From positions 20,895 to 84,894 of the forward strand of contig JBAXJB010000002.1 of NCBI GenBank assembly GCA_037138055.1: 64,000 nt of DNA, written 5' to 3'. Below the pieces are notes generated by a model that did no database searches, was not told the DNA's origin, and worked only from the letters and a program-made list of their open reading frames with translations. Positions 42,736 to 51,558 of the stretch are shown here, one piece after another. Every line of letters starts with the position of its first letter. Position 1 is the first letter of the stretch. This DNA comes from CAITNM01 sp037138055 (GTDB taxonomy: Bacteria; Pseudomonadota; Alphaproteobacteria; Paracaedibacterales; CAITNM01). The position numbers were made by a program, and so were the translations under genes.

Positions 42736-43137
42736 ATGAGCCCAAAAGCCAAACAGCGCACTATACGCCTTGTCCTAATCTTAGGTCTTGTAACAGGTAT
42801 TTGCCTTTTTCTAGTGGGTGCGTTGCGTGAAAATATTGTCTATTTCAAAACTCCAAGTGAACTTTTGGTTTTGACAGATCATCCCAAAAAACTACGCCTT
42901 GGGGGTTTGGTCGTCAAAGGCACGCTATATTCAAAAAACAGCCAGCACAACTTTATGGTAACAGACCAAAAAACTACCATACAGGTTATGTACAGTGGCC
43001 GTTTGCCAGATCTATTTCGGGAAAATCAAGGAATAGTCGCTATTGGAAATTACGATAGCTCTAAAAAAATCTTTAATGCTAATCAGCTTTTGGCAAAGCA
43101 TGATCAGTATTACAGACCCCCAAAAACAACCGAATAA
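42736..43137 (+). CDS. ccmE: Heme chaperone CcmE
   Basis: The 133-residue protein has an N-terminal membrane anchor (LVLILGLVTGICLFLVGAL), the OB-fold core (RLGGLVVKGTLYS, VMYSGRLPDLFRENQGIVAIG) and the heme-binding motif LLAKHDQYYRPP, with the covalent heme histidine at 122. It carries heme to the cytochrome c synthetase complex. Before the insertion its ATG overlapped the ccmD stop; now the transposon separates it from ccmC-ccmD by 5.3 kb, so its expression depends on read-through from the element or a new promoter. Confidence 0.95.
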   Translation: MSPKAKQRTIRLVLILGLVTGICLFLVGALRENIVYFKTPSELLVLTDHPKKLRLGGLVVKGTLYSKNSQHNFMVTDQKTTIQVMYSGRLPDLFRENQGIVAIGNYDSSKKIFNANQLLAKHDQYYRPPKTTE

Positions 43138-43225
43138 TATAATAATAATTGAGTAAATAGTAGTTTTATATTAAATATAAGAATCAGCAAGCAAACTAGC
43201 AGCATTTTACGTTAGAGAAACTACT

Positions 43226-44233
43226 ATGACCAGCATCAATAAAATTTATGTCTTCTGTCTTTTTTTATGCATGAACCTAAATGCTGCTGATTCATCTTGT
43301 TCATCATCATCAGAATTTCTTCGGCCAACGCTTCATGAAAAAATGCTTGCTTCAATGAAAAGTGAACTTGAATATGATTGGAAAAGCTGTTTAGCTCTTG
43401 ACGCAACTGCTAGAGAACATTATGAAGAAAAAGAAAAAGCAGGAACCACTTGTGTTTATAGCGAGCGCCTTTTAACAGAACCTTTAATGAGTGAATTGAA
43501 AAAAATAGCTCTTGAGCTGAAAGCTCGAATACCAGATGGTTCTATTTTAATACAAGTCGGTCGTTCCCCTTGGCTTTTGCAAGAAATGATGAAAGCGCTT
43601 GATCTAAATGTTAGCTGGATAACATTGCCGTTTAGTCATAAAATAGGCTTCGCTAGAACTGAGAGGGACTTAGTTGAATATCCAACTCCAGAACCATGGG
43701 ATATTGAAGACTTGCAAGAACCCCAGAAAAGTTGGGTGACTTCCTATATTAAATTCTTACAAAACCAACTTCATATAACTGAAGAATGGCTAATTCCTTG
43801 TGCTGGTCGTATTTATATTGTGGACTATATCGCTAGCGGAGAAAGCCTTCAAGACGCCCTTGAATTAGTCAACAAAGCCATTGGAGTATGCTTGGGCATA
43901 ACGAAAATTGGATTCAATCAAGATGATGAGCCTGATCCTTACTGGAAGACAAATCCAACAAACATATTTTTTACAATAAGTAAAAATCTAGCAAACAGCA
44001 TGATGCTAAAGCATACAGTAAGGAAGAAAATGGTTGAAAAATATAGTCTAGACAATCGCAATCCAGACAGCTTTTTTGAAAACGCGCATGGTCATACTTT
44101 TTATCCAGCCGAATGGGCTGATCCTATTGCATTAGCAAGAGTTTCTGAACCAGCCCCTTTAACGTTAACTGCAAAAGCAAAAAGACAGCAAATTATTGAC
44201 TTCGCTTCATCACACAGAAGTGAAAAAAAATAA
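43226..44233 (+). CDS. Orphan secreted protein with a phosphoribosyltransferase-like motif
   Basis: The 335-residue product has a signal peptide (IYVFCLFLCMNLNA) and a mature domain with ILIQVGRSPWLLQEMMKAL (107-125) and RIYIVDYIASGESLQDALEL (195-214). The second segment fits the PRPP-binding pattern of type I phosphoribosyltransferases, strand-D-x-x-x-(S/T)-G-x-(S/T), though the second acid is missing (VDY not VDD). The first segment fits the preceding strand-loop. Such enzymes act in the cytoplasm, so export would be novel. The C-terminal 90 residues are basic and unrecognised. The call is from pattern recognition only. Confidence 0.6.
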   Translation: MTSINKIYVFCLFLCMNLNAADSSCSSSSEFLRPTLHEKMLASMKSELEYDWKSCLALDATAREHYEEKEKAGTTCVYSERLLTEPLMSELKKIALELKARIPDGSILIQVGRSPWLLQEMMKALDLNVSWITLPFSHKIGFARTERDLVEYPTPEPWDIEDLQEPQKSWVTSYIKFLQNQLHITEEWLIPCAGRIYIVDYIASGESLQDALELVNKAIGVCLGITKIGFNQDDEPDPYWKTNPTNIFFTISKNLANSMMLKHTVRKKMVEKYSLDNRNPDSFFENAHGHTFYPAEWADPIALARVSEPAPLTLTAKAKRQQIIDFASSHRSEKK

Positions 44234-44236
44234 ACC

Positions 44237-45166
44237 CTAACTCTCTAAGGTTTTTTCCATTTCAATCCATTCACGCGCGGTTAGGCCACTGTTTTCTTTA
44301 GTGACCACTTCTCCGCTTAAACGTCTGCGCAATACTGCAAGCATTTTTGCTGAAAATACCGCAGCACCCATGCGATAATCCATGAATGCATCGTAAGCAA
44401 AAGGCACCCACTTTTTTAAAACATCGATCATCACATCTGCGTATGCTTGAATTTCATACTGAGCATGGGAATCGGCCCGAAGCCTTAAAAAATGCATAAG
44501 ATTATGCAAGTCAATTTTCCAATACCACTGGGTATAATAATTCACCGGCAAGTTCATACGTGCTAATTCACGCGCAAGGCCCGGACGATCATCCTCACCT
44601 TTTTCATTTAAAAGGTATTCGTACGTATCGTAAGCCTGCATTGCATCACGTTTTAAAAGATCCAGAACTTTTTGTGCATATTCAGGCTCTAGAACATCAC
44701 CACGACCTTGGTGATTAATGCTGGACTGTGCTGCCATATTTTCAATGTTTGGCATGTAAAACTCTCTATCGAGAATCGAATACCGTGCTGAATACTCGTT
44801 TACATTGGCTGTGCGATGGCGAATCCACTGACGCGCAATAAAAATTGGAACCTTCACATGAAATTTGATTTCGCACATTTCAAAAGGCGTAGTATGCCAA
44901 TGACGCATAAGGTAATTAATCAACCCGCGGTCTTCACTTACTTTTTTGGTGCCTTTGCCGTAGGAAACCCTAGCTGCTTGAACGATTGCAGAATCGTCCC
45001 CCATGTAATCAACCACGCGAATAAACCCATGATCAAGCACTGGAATGGGCTTATACAGCATCTCTTCCAAAGCTGAAACTGTTGCTCGCCTTGTTTGAAA
45101 TGACTCAGATGCTTGCTCAGCAAGTTCTTGGGCGTTTTGAGTGTTTAGGTGAACAACTTTTTCCAT
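44237..45166 (-). CDS. thyX: Flavin-dependent thymidylate synthase ThyX
   Basis: The 309-residue protein has the ThyX motif in RQWIRHRTANVNEYSARYS (RHR-x7-S), HWHTTPFEMCEIKFHVKVP, LPVNYYTQWYWKIDLHNLMH and QIQAYAD-type helix. It makes dTMP from dUMP with FAD and methylene-tetrahydrofolate. The length is normal for alphaproteobacteria. It is divergent from the DUF2948 gene. Confidence 0.97.
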   Translation of the reverse strand: MEKVVHLNTQNAQELAEQASESFQTRRATVSALEEMLYKPIPVLDHGFIRVVDYMGDDSAIVQAARVSYGKGTKKVSEDRGLINYLMRHWHTTPFEMCEIKFHVKVPIFIARQWIRHRTANVNEYSARYSILDREFYMPNIENMAAQSSINHQGRGDVLEPEYAQKVLDLLKRDAMQAYDTYEYLLNEKGEDDRPGLARELARMNLPVNYYTQWYWKIDLHNLMHFLRLRADSHAQYEIQAYADVMIDVLKKWVPFAYDAFMDYRMGAAVFSAKMLAVLRRRLSGEVVTKENSGLTAREWIEMEKTLES

Positions 45167-45240
45167 AAATATTTGTATTTTTAAATAGGTTACAAGCTAT
45201 ACTAAAAAAGATTCTGCAAAAATCCAAGGGAAAAGCACCA

Positions 45241-45708
45241 ATGATACCAGCTAATAAGATGATAAAAATGCGTGCCCTAGACACCACTGACCTTAACCAC
45301 ATGGCGGAACAGCTGCGTGACGGGCTTTGTCCTATGGTTACCATGGTGCATGAAAAAAATAGTTTTACTCTTTTGGTAAATCGTTTTTGTTGGAATCATG
45401 AAGATAAACATGAAGGAAAGCCTTTGCACTACCGTTCTCATGTCGGGCTACTTTTTCGCCACGTCCAAAGCGTACAACGCAAGGGGTTTGAACAACATTC
45501 AGCGGAAGATCGTATCTTAAATTTGCTACATATTCATGTTAAGGAAACACCTAAAGACACCTGGGTGCATTTAGTATTTTCAAAAGGGCATGAAATTCGC
45601 CTGAAAATTGAAAAGCTGGAGGCCTACCTTAGTGACCTCCATGACCCATGGCCAACTCGCTCAAAGCCAACCCATTTACATGAACATATAGCAGAAATGG
45701 TTGCTTAG
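45241..45708 (+). CDS. DUF2948 family protein
   Basis: The 155-residue protein matches the DUF2948 pattern: LDTTDLNHMAEQLRDGLCPM, a beta-strand with LLVNRFCWNHED, RSHVGLLFRHVQSVQRKGF, and the C-terminal WPTRSKPTHLHE. This family is nearly confined to alphaproteobacteria and its function is unknown. Starts at ATG 45241 with AAGGG 10 nt upstream. Confidence 0.82.
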   Translation: MIPANKMIKMRALDTTDLNHMAEQLRDGLCPMVTMVHEKNSFTLLVNRFCWNHEDKHEGKPLHYRSHVGLLFRHVQSVQRKGFEQHSAEDRILNLLHIHVKETPKDTWVHLVFSKGHEIRLKIEKLEAYLSDLHDPWPTRSKPTHLHEHIAEMVA

Positions 45709-45788
45709 CCTACATCAAATAGTTTTTAACTATTCCTTAACAATATAGGTACTACTATCATAGGTGAAATGTGTAATATGCATAGAAC

Positions 45789-46790
45789 ATGCGCTTATTT
45801 ACCACTGGTGGCTGCGGCTTTATAGGGTCAAATTTCATACTGAAATGGATAAATGAAAGACAAAACCCCTTAGTCAATATTGATAGTCTTAACTATGCGG
45901 GTCAGCTTGCCAACTTAAACGAAATTGAAAACAATCCTTTATACACATTCATGCATGGCAGCATCAATAATCGCTCTTTAGTTGCAAATACTTTTGCATT
46001 TCACACACCTGATTGTGTAGTTCATTTTGCTGCCGAGTCACGCACGGATGATGCTGCACAAAAAGCAGAACAATTTCTAATCAATAACGTGATAGGTACT
46101 TTTAATCTGCTGGAAGAAACCTTAGCTTACTGGAAAAATTTATCACCAAGTGCTCAAGAAAAATTCAAATTCATTCATATTTCAACTGATGAAGTGTATG
46201 GAAATGAAATTTCCTCATACCAACCTAATAGTCCTTATGCTGCAAGCAAGGCAAGTGCAGACCATTTTGTAAGGGCCTATCATCACACCTATGGTTTGCC
46301 AACCATTACTATTCATTCAGGAAATGTTTACGGACCCCGCCAATACACTGAAAAATTAATCCCCAGCATTCTTCAACAAGCTTTGTCAGGTGAGCCACTA
46401 GCAGTACATGGAAACGGGGAAAATATGCGTGACTGGCTATATGTTGACGATGCAGTTGCAGCTATTGGTCTGATTGTGGAAAATGGGATGCCTGGTGAAG
46501 CCTATCACATTGGTGCTGAACAAGAACGCTCAAACTTAAACCTCATTAAAACCATGTGCCAAATTTTAGAAAAGAAAATAGAACACCCTGGAATTCCTTC
46601 ATTTGAATCACTTATTCAGTTAATTCAAGATGGAGCAAGCAATGATGCGCATCACACACATGACAACGAAAAAATCTGCAATCAATTAGGCTGGAATCCC
46701 AACACCTCATTAAATGAAGGGCTAGATGCCACAATAAACTGGTATTTGCAGCATTGGTCAACTGATTTGAGCGCGAAAATTTATAGTTAA
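45789..46790 (+). CDS. rfbB: dTDP-glucose 4,6-dehydratase-like protein
   Basis: The 333-residue short-chain dehydrogenase/reductase has TTGGCGFIGSNFIL, STDEVYG, YAASKASADHFV and HSGNVYGPRQYTEKLIP, the RmlB/RfbB signature. It would make dTDP-4-keto-6-deoxyglucose for rhamnose or related sugars. Two oddities: HFAAES(R/T)D replaces the family HFAAESHVDRS, and the loop between STDEVYG and the YAASK motif is about ten residues shorter than usual. The other rml genes are not nearby. Its end overlaps the cytochrome gene by 4 nt. The start has no clear ribosome site. Confidence 0.86.
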   Translation: MRLFTTGGCGFIGSNFILKWINERQNPLVNIDSLNYAGQLANLNEIENNPLYTFMHGSINNRSLVANTFAFHTPDCVVHFAAESRTDDAAQKAEQFLINNVIGTFNLLEETLAYWKNLSPSAQEKFKFIHISTDEVYGNEISSYQPNSPYAASKASADHFVRAYHHTYGLPTITIHSGNVYGPRQYTEKLIPSILQQALSGEPLAVHGNGENMRDWLYVDDAVAAIGLIVENGMPGEAYHIGAEQERSNLNLIKTMCQILEKKIEHPGIPSFESLIQLIQDGASNDAHHTHDNEKICNQLGWNPNTSLNEGLDATINWYLQHWSTDLSAKIYS

Positions 46791-47320
46791 GGTAGAGCTG
46801 CTGGGCTGTTAGACTGATTGCGCAAATATGCTATTAAGTCTGCCCGTTCCTGAACGTTTGAAAGTCCCACAAATGACATCTTGGTACCCTTAATGTATTC
46901 TCGGGGCTTGTGTAAATACGCATTAAGCGCTTCGTAATCCCACTTGCCGCCATGAGACTTCATAGCTTGGGAATACGCGTAGTCTGCAGCATGAGCAACC
47001 ATACTCATAACAACACCCCATAGATTAGGCCCCGTTCTGTGGGAAGCACCTTTTTCAAAGGTGTGACACTGTAAACATTTTTTTGCAACTTTTTCACCAT
47101 TTGCCACATTAGCTGTAGCAAGCAAAGGGCTTATTGGTTCAAGTGTTTTTTCTGCTTCCTTGGAATTTAAAGAAACTTGTGCACCACCATCAATGCCCAA
47201 AATGTTTTTTTCTAAGTACGTTGGATGCACCAATCCTTCACCAATTAAATGAAAAACTTGCATGCAAAGTAATGCCACCAAAATGCTTGCAAATATTTTA
47301 TTGAATTCCAGATTATTCAT
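46787..47320 (-). CDS. Membrane-anchored cytochrome c
   Basis: The 177-residue protein has an N-terminal anchor (NKIFASILVALLCMQVFHL), a linker, and a c-type domain with the heme motif CLQCH (CLQCHTFEKGASHRTGPNLWGV) and a distal methionine in KGTKMSFVGL. It resembles CycM of alphaproteobacteria, an electron carrier between bc1 complex and terminal oxidase. Its maturation depends on the Ccm genes, which are disrupted by the transposon at 37384. The start overlaps the alpha/beta hydrolase gene upstream by 4 nt, so both are co-transcribed. Confidence 0.92.
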   Translation of the reverse strand: MNNLEFNKIFASILVALLCMQVFHLIGEGLVHPTYLEKNILGIDGGAQVSLNSKEAEKTLEPISPLLATANVANGEKVAKKCLQCHTFEKGASHRTGPNLWGVVMSMVAHAADYAYSQAMKSHGGKWDYEALNAYLHKPREYIKGTKMSFVGLSNVQERADLIAYLRNQSNSPAALP

Positions 47321-48189
47321 GCATAAAACTGCTCCATAGCAGTCACTATCTTATTTTCAAAAACTTTTGGCCTAGCGTGCCCCATGCCTTCTATAATGGT
47401 AAGTGTAGCATCGTAATGACTAGCAGTTTTTCTAGCATGAACTACAGGCAACATAGGGTCAGCACTGCCATGGATAACATGGACAGGACAAGACGCCTGC
47501 ACATTGTAATAAGTCATTGGTCCCTGCGCACATGCCATAACATGATTATGCATAATATTGGGCGGCATATCCTTATTGCGTCTTAAATACGCTTTTTCAA
47601 GAACGGGAACCCATTCAGCTTCGTCAAACTGGCTTTCCTTACCATTAAATAACTTAAGCACCTTAAGGCTTTTGAATAACCAGGAATCAAAATCAGATGG
47701 ATCAATCGCCCCAATAGTTTTTAAACCATCTAGAACTTCTTTTTCAGGAGGCGGTAAATCATTAGCAGCTAAATTGCCAAGCATTGCTTTGCTCATAGAT
47801 GAAAAATCAACAGTGCTCATAATAAGCGTTACACTTAATAAACGTTCTGGTTTTTGTTGCATGCAAAGCTGGGCCAAATACCCACCCATTGAGGTGCCAA
47901 CCAAATGCGCTTTTTGTATGTTGTAGCCATCTAAAATACGTATAACATCATTACTTAAGTCGCGCAGGCCATAGGGTTTCGCCATATAATTAATATGCGA
48001 TGATTGCCCCACATCACGGTGATCATAACGAATAACGAAGAAATGTTTAGAAAGCAGGGTGCAAAAGCTATCACTCCACATGATGCCCTGCCCTGCAACG
48101 CCCATAATCAATATAAGCGCTGGGTTCTTTGCATCACCAAAGTTTTCCGTCCAAAACTCAAGCGAATCTGATTGAACTATTTGTTCCAC
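47317..48189 (-). CDS. Alpha/beta hydrolase
   Basis: The 290-residue enzyme has the oxyanion region ALILIMGVAGQGIMWSDSF, YDHRDVGQSSH, the nucleophile elbow GTSMGG (serine about residue 98) and the catalytic aspartate and histidine near HGSADPMLPVVHARK and EGMGHARPKVF. The closest recognised type is an aclacinomycin-esterase-like hydrolase, but the substrate is unknown. It lies between tolB and the cytochrome gene on the minus strand. Confidence 0.88.
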   Translation of the reverse strand: MEQIVQSDSLEFWTENFGDAKNPALILIMGVAGQGIMWSDSFCTLLSKHFFVIRYDHRDVGQSSHINYMAKPYGLRDLSNDVIRILDGYNIQKAHLVGTSMGGYLAQLCMQQKPERLLSVTLIMSTVDFSSMSKAMLGNLAANDLPPPEKEVLDGLKTIGAIDPSDFDSWLFKSLKVLKLFNGKESQFDEAEWVPVLEKAYLRRNKDMPPNIMHNHVMACAQGPMTYYNVQASCPVHVIHGSADPMLPVVHARKTASHYDATLTIIEGMGHARPKVFENKIVTAMEQFYA

Positions 48190-48198
48190 AAGTGGAGC

Positions 48199-49518
48199 CT
48201 AATCATTTGCCATGATAGATGTCATTAAAGGCGACCAAGAACCATCCGTAGCACCCTTTTGTGTGGGAATACGTCTGCGGTTTCTACCAGTCAAATCAAT
48301 CATGTCAATTTGGCTTTTATCAAGAAGACTACCTTGACGTGAATACATAATGTATCTTCCATTGGGCGACCAAGTCGGGCTTTCAACCATGTACCCTTGG
48401 GCAATCAAACGCTCTCCGGTACCATCGGGAAACATCACTCCAATGTAGAAAGTGCCTTCTACCTGCTTAGTAAAGGCAATCAAATCACCCCGGGGTGACC
48501 ATGCTGGCTGGAAGTACCTTGACCCACCTTTTCCAAAACTAATGCGCCTTACGTTTCCGCCGCTTGTATCCATGACAAATAGCTGAGGTTTTGGTCCGTC
48601 TCTGTCAGACACGAACACAATCTGGTTACCATCTGGAGAATAACAAGGAGATGTATCAATACAACGATGTTCCGTTAGCTGGTCCTTTTTTCCTGAGGCC
48701 ACGTCCATTATATAAACCGCACTGGCACCATCTTTTTCATAGCTCATAACTACTTTGCTGCTATCAGGGGAAAACCTTGGGGCAAGAGTCATGCCCGGAA
48801 AATGCCCGAGTTCTTTTGAAGACTTATTTTTCAAATCCATAATGTAAACGCGTGGTTGTTGATTGATGTAAGAAAGATACGCGACCTTTTGTGCATCAGG
48901 AGAAACACGCGGTGTTAGCACTAAATTTTTACCGTCAGTTAAAGCTTGGGGGTTAAATCCGTCCCAATCCATAATCATCATGCGTTTTTTAGGGTTTTTA
49001 CGGTCATTGTTTATATCTTCAATAAACACAATTTTAGAATCAAACACACCTGTTTCACCAGTTGTACGACCATAAATGCTATCAGCCATAATATGGGTCA
49101 TGCGGCGCCAATTCTTTTGTTCACCATTATAGGAAAGCCCTTGCATTTGTTGACCTGTTAACACATCAAATAAGCGAAAGCTTATTGTAATTTTATCAGA
49201 GCTTAGCTTTTTCACTTCTCCGTACACCAAGAAACGCGCCTTTAAAGGGCGCCAGTTGCTCATGTTAGGGCCACTTGCCACCAAGGAATCTGCGGTTTGT
49301 AAAAATGCCGTTTTTCCTATGGCTACAAACAAGCCAGATGCCTCTAAGTCATTAATAAGGACCTTCGCAATATCTTCCCCAAGCTTATCAATACCATCGG
49401 GGTTATGAAAATCAACCACAGCTATGGGGTCTGGTTGAATGTCACCTTTGGTGATTTCAATTTTTAAAGCGTGCAGGTTGAAAGTAAAAAGTAAAACGGC
49501 AAGACAATAACGGATCAT
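48199..49518 (-). CDS. tolB: Tol-Pal system periplasmic protein TolB
   Basis: The 439-residue protein has a signal peptide (LAVLLFTFNLHA), an N-terminal domain (DGIDKLGEDIAKVLINDLEASGLF) and a six-bladed propeller with repeated SPDG units (RVSPDAQKVAYLS, RFSPDSSKVVMS, CYSPDGNQIVFVSDRDG, WSPRGDLIAFT, WSPNGRYIMYSR). TolB couples the Tol motor to Pal at the outer membrane. pal and tolQRA are not in the window. Confidence 0.96.
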   Translation of the reverse strand: MIRYCLAVLLFTFNLHALKIEITKGDIQPDPIAVVDFHNPDGIDKLGEDIAKVLINDLEASGLFVAIGKTAFLQTADSLVASGPNMSNWRPLKARFLVYGEVKKLSSDKITISFRLFDVLTGQQMQGLSYNGEQKNWRRMTHIMADSIYGRTTGETGVFDSKIVFIEDINNDRKNPKKRMMIMDWDGFNPQALTDGKNLVLTPRVSPDAQKVAYLSYINQQPRVYIMDLKNKSSKELGHFPGMTLAPRFSPDSSKVVMSYEKDGASAVYIMDVASGKKDQLTEHRCIDTSPCYSPDGNQIVFVSDRDGPKPQLFVMDTSGGNVRRISFGKGGSRYFQPAWSPRGDLIAFTKQVEGTFYIGVMFPDGTGERLIAQGYMVESPTWSPNGRYIMYSRQGSLLDKSQIDMIDLTGRNRRRIPTQKGATDGSWSPLMTSIMAND

Positions 49519-49572
49519 ACAATCAAAATTTATAAGGTTATGAATAAATCATAGCAAAATTATGTCTCATAC

Positions 49573-50550
49573 TTAAAGGGGGTAATCGTCCTCAATAAAA
49601 TCAGTAATGGCTTCGAAAAACCGTTCGGCACTCTGTTCTAAAATTCCGTAATGAGTAGCATCAGCAATATCTATGCGCTGTTTCTGGCAAGTAAGAGTCG
49701 CCATTAATCCATCAGCATCGGCGTATAAACTGGCCGTGTCGTATTCCCCACGTAATACTAAAGTTGGACACTGTATTTTTGACGCGTCATAAATAGGGTT
49801 TTGATTATAGGTTCGCAAAGCGTTGGCTAACACACCTGTTGGAATACGGATACAACCTTTGTTTTTAGTCTTTTCGGCCCAGTCCACATCTGTGCTTTCA
49901 ATATGGTCAAGCAGTGCTTTAAATGTACTTGGGTCACGCCATGAAGCATCCCTGCCCCGTAGCTCTCGATCCCATAAACCACACCAACGTTCACGCGAAG
50001 CAATGCGATAGCTTTTAATGCCAGGGTTAAGTTTGGTCGAATCACTAGAATCTGCCAATTCCTGCCAAGCGGGGTTTTTATAACTATAAACCGGCCCCAA
50101 AAGCACTAATTTCGAAACCCAATTTGAATGGGTGGCAATGTAGCCGCTAATGCTACTGCCCCAGGAAAATCCAACTAAAACAATAGGCACACCCGGGTGG
50201 CGTTCTTGTATCATCTGAACCACATCGTCTACATCTGCTGCGGCATCCGTATGGGTAATAAGCGGAAGCCCTGCCATGGAAGGATCATCCATTTCAGTTG
50301 GTTTTGACGATAGACCATACCCCCTGAAATCTAGTGAATACGTCGCATAACCTTTTGCTGCCATGTATGACAGCATGGTTGGTTTATCGTGAGCACAGGG
50401 CAAATCAAAGATAATGCTAGGTAGGGTCGCCCCATGCAGAATCAACACAATCGTTTTGGCTTGTTTTTCTGGTAATTTTACACGAACAGCAATTTTGTCA
50501 AGTGCGCAAGCAGTGCTAGGTATGTAAATAATGGACAAAGGAAAATTCAA
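49573..50550 (-). CDS. Alpha/beta hydrolase
   Basis: The 325-residue protein has VLILHGATLPSIIFDLP, YSLDFRGYGLSSKP, the nucleophile elbow GFSWGS (serine about residue 136) and acid/histidine in LRGEYDTASLYADAD and ADATHYGILE. The N-terminal segment lacks a clear signal peptide. The substrate is not evident. It is upstream of tolB on the same strand, with a 54-nt gap. Confidence 0.86.
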   Translation of the reverse strand: MNFPLSIIYIPSTACALDKIAVRVKLPEKQAKTIVLILHGATLPSIIFDLPCAHDKPTMLSYMAAKGYATYSLDFRGYGLSSKPTEMDDPSMAGLPLITHTDAAADVDDVVQMIQERHPGVPIVLVGFSWGSSISGYIATHSNWVSKLVLLGPVYSYKNPAWQELADSSDSTKLNPGIKSYRIASRERWCGLWDRELRGRDASWRDPSTFKALLDHIESTDVDWAEKTKNKGCIRIPTGVLANALRTYNQNPIYDASKIQCPTLVLRGEYDTASLYADADGLMATLTCQKQRIDIADATHYGILEQSAERFFEAITDFIEDDYPL

Positions 50551-50559
50551 CTTTCTTCG

Positions 50560-50979
50560 TTAAATGGCAGGCTCTGCTATGCCCCTAAGTGGCTTCTTCT
50601 CGGCATTATATGCGTTTTTGTAATATCTATAAGCAGTAAAAGATTCCATTTGTGTGTCCATGCTTTGCAATGTTAGTGAAGGCATAGCACCCAAAGTACG
50701 TTGCATTTCTTCAAAGTTTTGCTGCAAAAAAACTTTTTGATTTGCTACTTTTTCACCATCATTAGCACTATATGCATTATACGTAGCACGGGCAGTTTCC
50801 CAAAAAATTTTAAAATACTGAAGCTTTGTAGCGGGTGTTTCTGCAGATATTTGTGATGTCGTTAAGCTTTGCCTTGCATCATCAATGCCTTCCTCTAAAG
50901 AAGAACCGCCACTTTCCATAGCAGCGCAAAAAATATTTCCAGTAAAAATTATTCCAATAAGAGTCAGTATTTTAAACAT
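50560..50979 (-). CDS. Small secreted protein, paralogous-looking to its neighbour
   Basis: I place the start at ATG 50979, giving 139 residues with a signal peptide (FKILTLIGIIFTGNIFCA). An upstream frame to 51051 is not supported. The mature part is helical (KLQYFKIFWETARATYNAYS, YRYYKNAYNAEKKPLRG). It shares MFKI-x3-IG-x-I-x2-GN-x-F and a late YYK motif with the next gene, so the two may be paralogues. Function is unknown. It ends 10 nt before the alpha/beta hydrolase gene. Confidence 0.55.
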   Translation of the reverse strand: MFKILTLIGIIFTGNIFCAAMESGGSSLEEGIDDARQSLTTSQISAETPATKLQYFKIFWETARATYNAYSANDGEKVANQKVFLQQNFEEMQRTLGAMPSLTLQSMDTQMESFTAYRYYKNAYNAEKKPLRGIAEPAI

Positions 50980-51123
50980 TATTATTTCTCGTTTTTTGTA
51001 AGTTAAAAGTCTATATTGTCGATAGTTAGACAACATAACAATAATTTGCAATATTTTAGGAGTAAAAATACATTTTCTATCAAGACAATGTCAATACAAC
51101 AACTTCATTTCTCGTTGAATACG

Positions 51124-51495
51124 CTACTTATCAGTAGACTCAACAGACGTTAGAAAAATATGATTTTTCAAACCAGTCCTCATTTCAGACAAGCTATCTT
51201 TTACGGTTTTGTAATAATTGCGTGCCAACCTAGCTTTTTCTGGTGTTTCTATTGTCTTTAATTCAAAGAATGAAAAGGCACCCGCATTTGTAAACTGATC
51301 AATCAAAGAAGTGTTTAATTCTTCTCTATCGGCATCATCCACAGATGCTTTGATTGCCATCATTTCAAAGGCCGTTGCAGACACAATTCTTCCCTCTATA
51401 GTTTCTAGGTTTTGGGCTGAATTATCTTCGGTAGTTTGAACTGCAAAAACATTTCCAACAAGAATCAGTCCTATTGAGGCAAATATTTTAAACAT
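51124..51495 (-). CDS. Small secreted protein, paralogous-looking to its neighbour
   Basis: The 123-residue product has a signal peptide (FKIFASIGLILVGNVFA) and a helical mature part (TPEKARLARNYYKTVKDSLS). Its N-terminus and the YYK region resemble the gene at 50560-50979. No domain is recognised. Confidence 0.55.
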   Translation of the reverse strand: MFKIFASIGLILVGNVFAVQTTEDNSAQNLETIEGRIVSATAFEMMAIKASVDDADREELNTSLIDQFTNAGAFSFFELKTIETPEKARLARNYYKTVKDSLSEMRTGLKNHIFLTSVESTDK

Positions 51496-51558
51496 AGTTT
51501 TCCTATCTCTGTAAACTTCATATGCGCATTAAACCCGCCTTATTTACAGGTTATCAAG

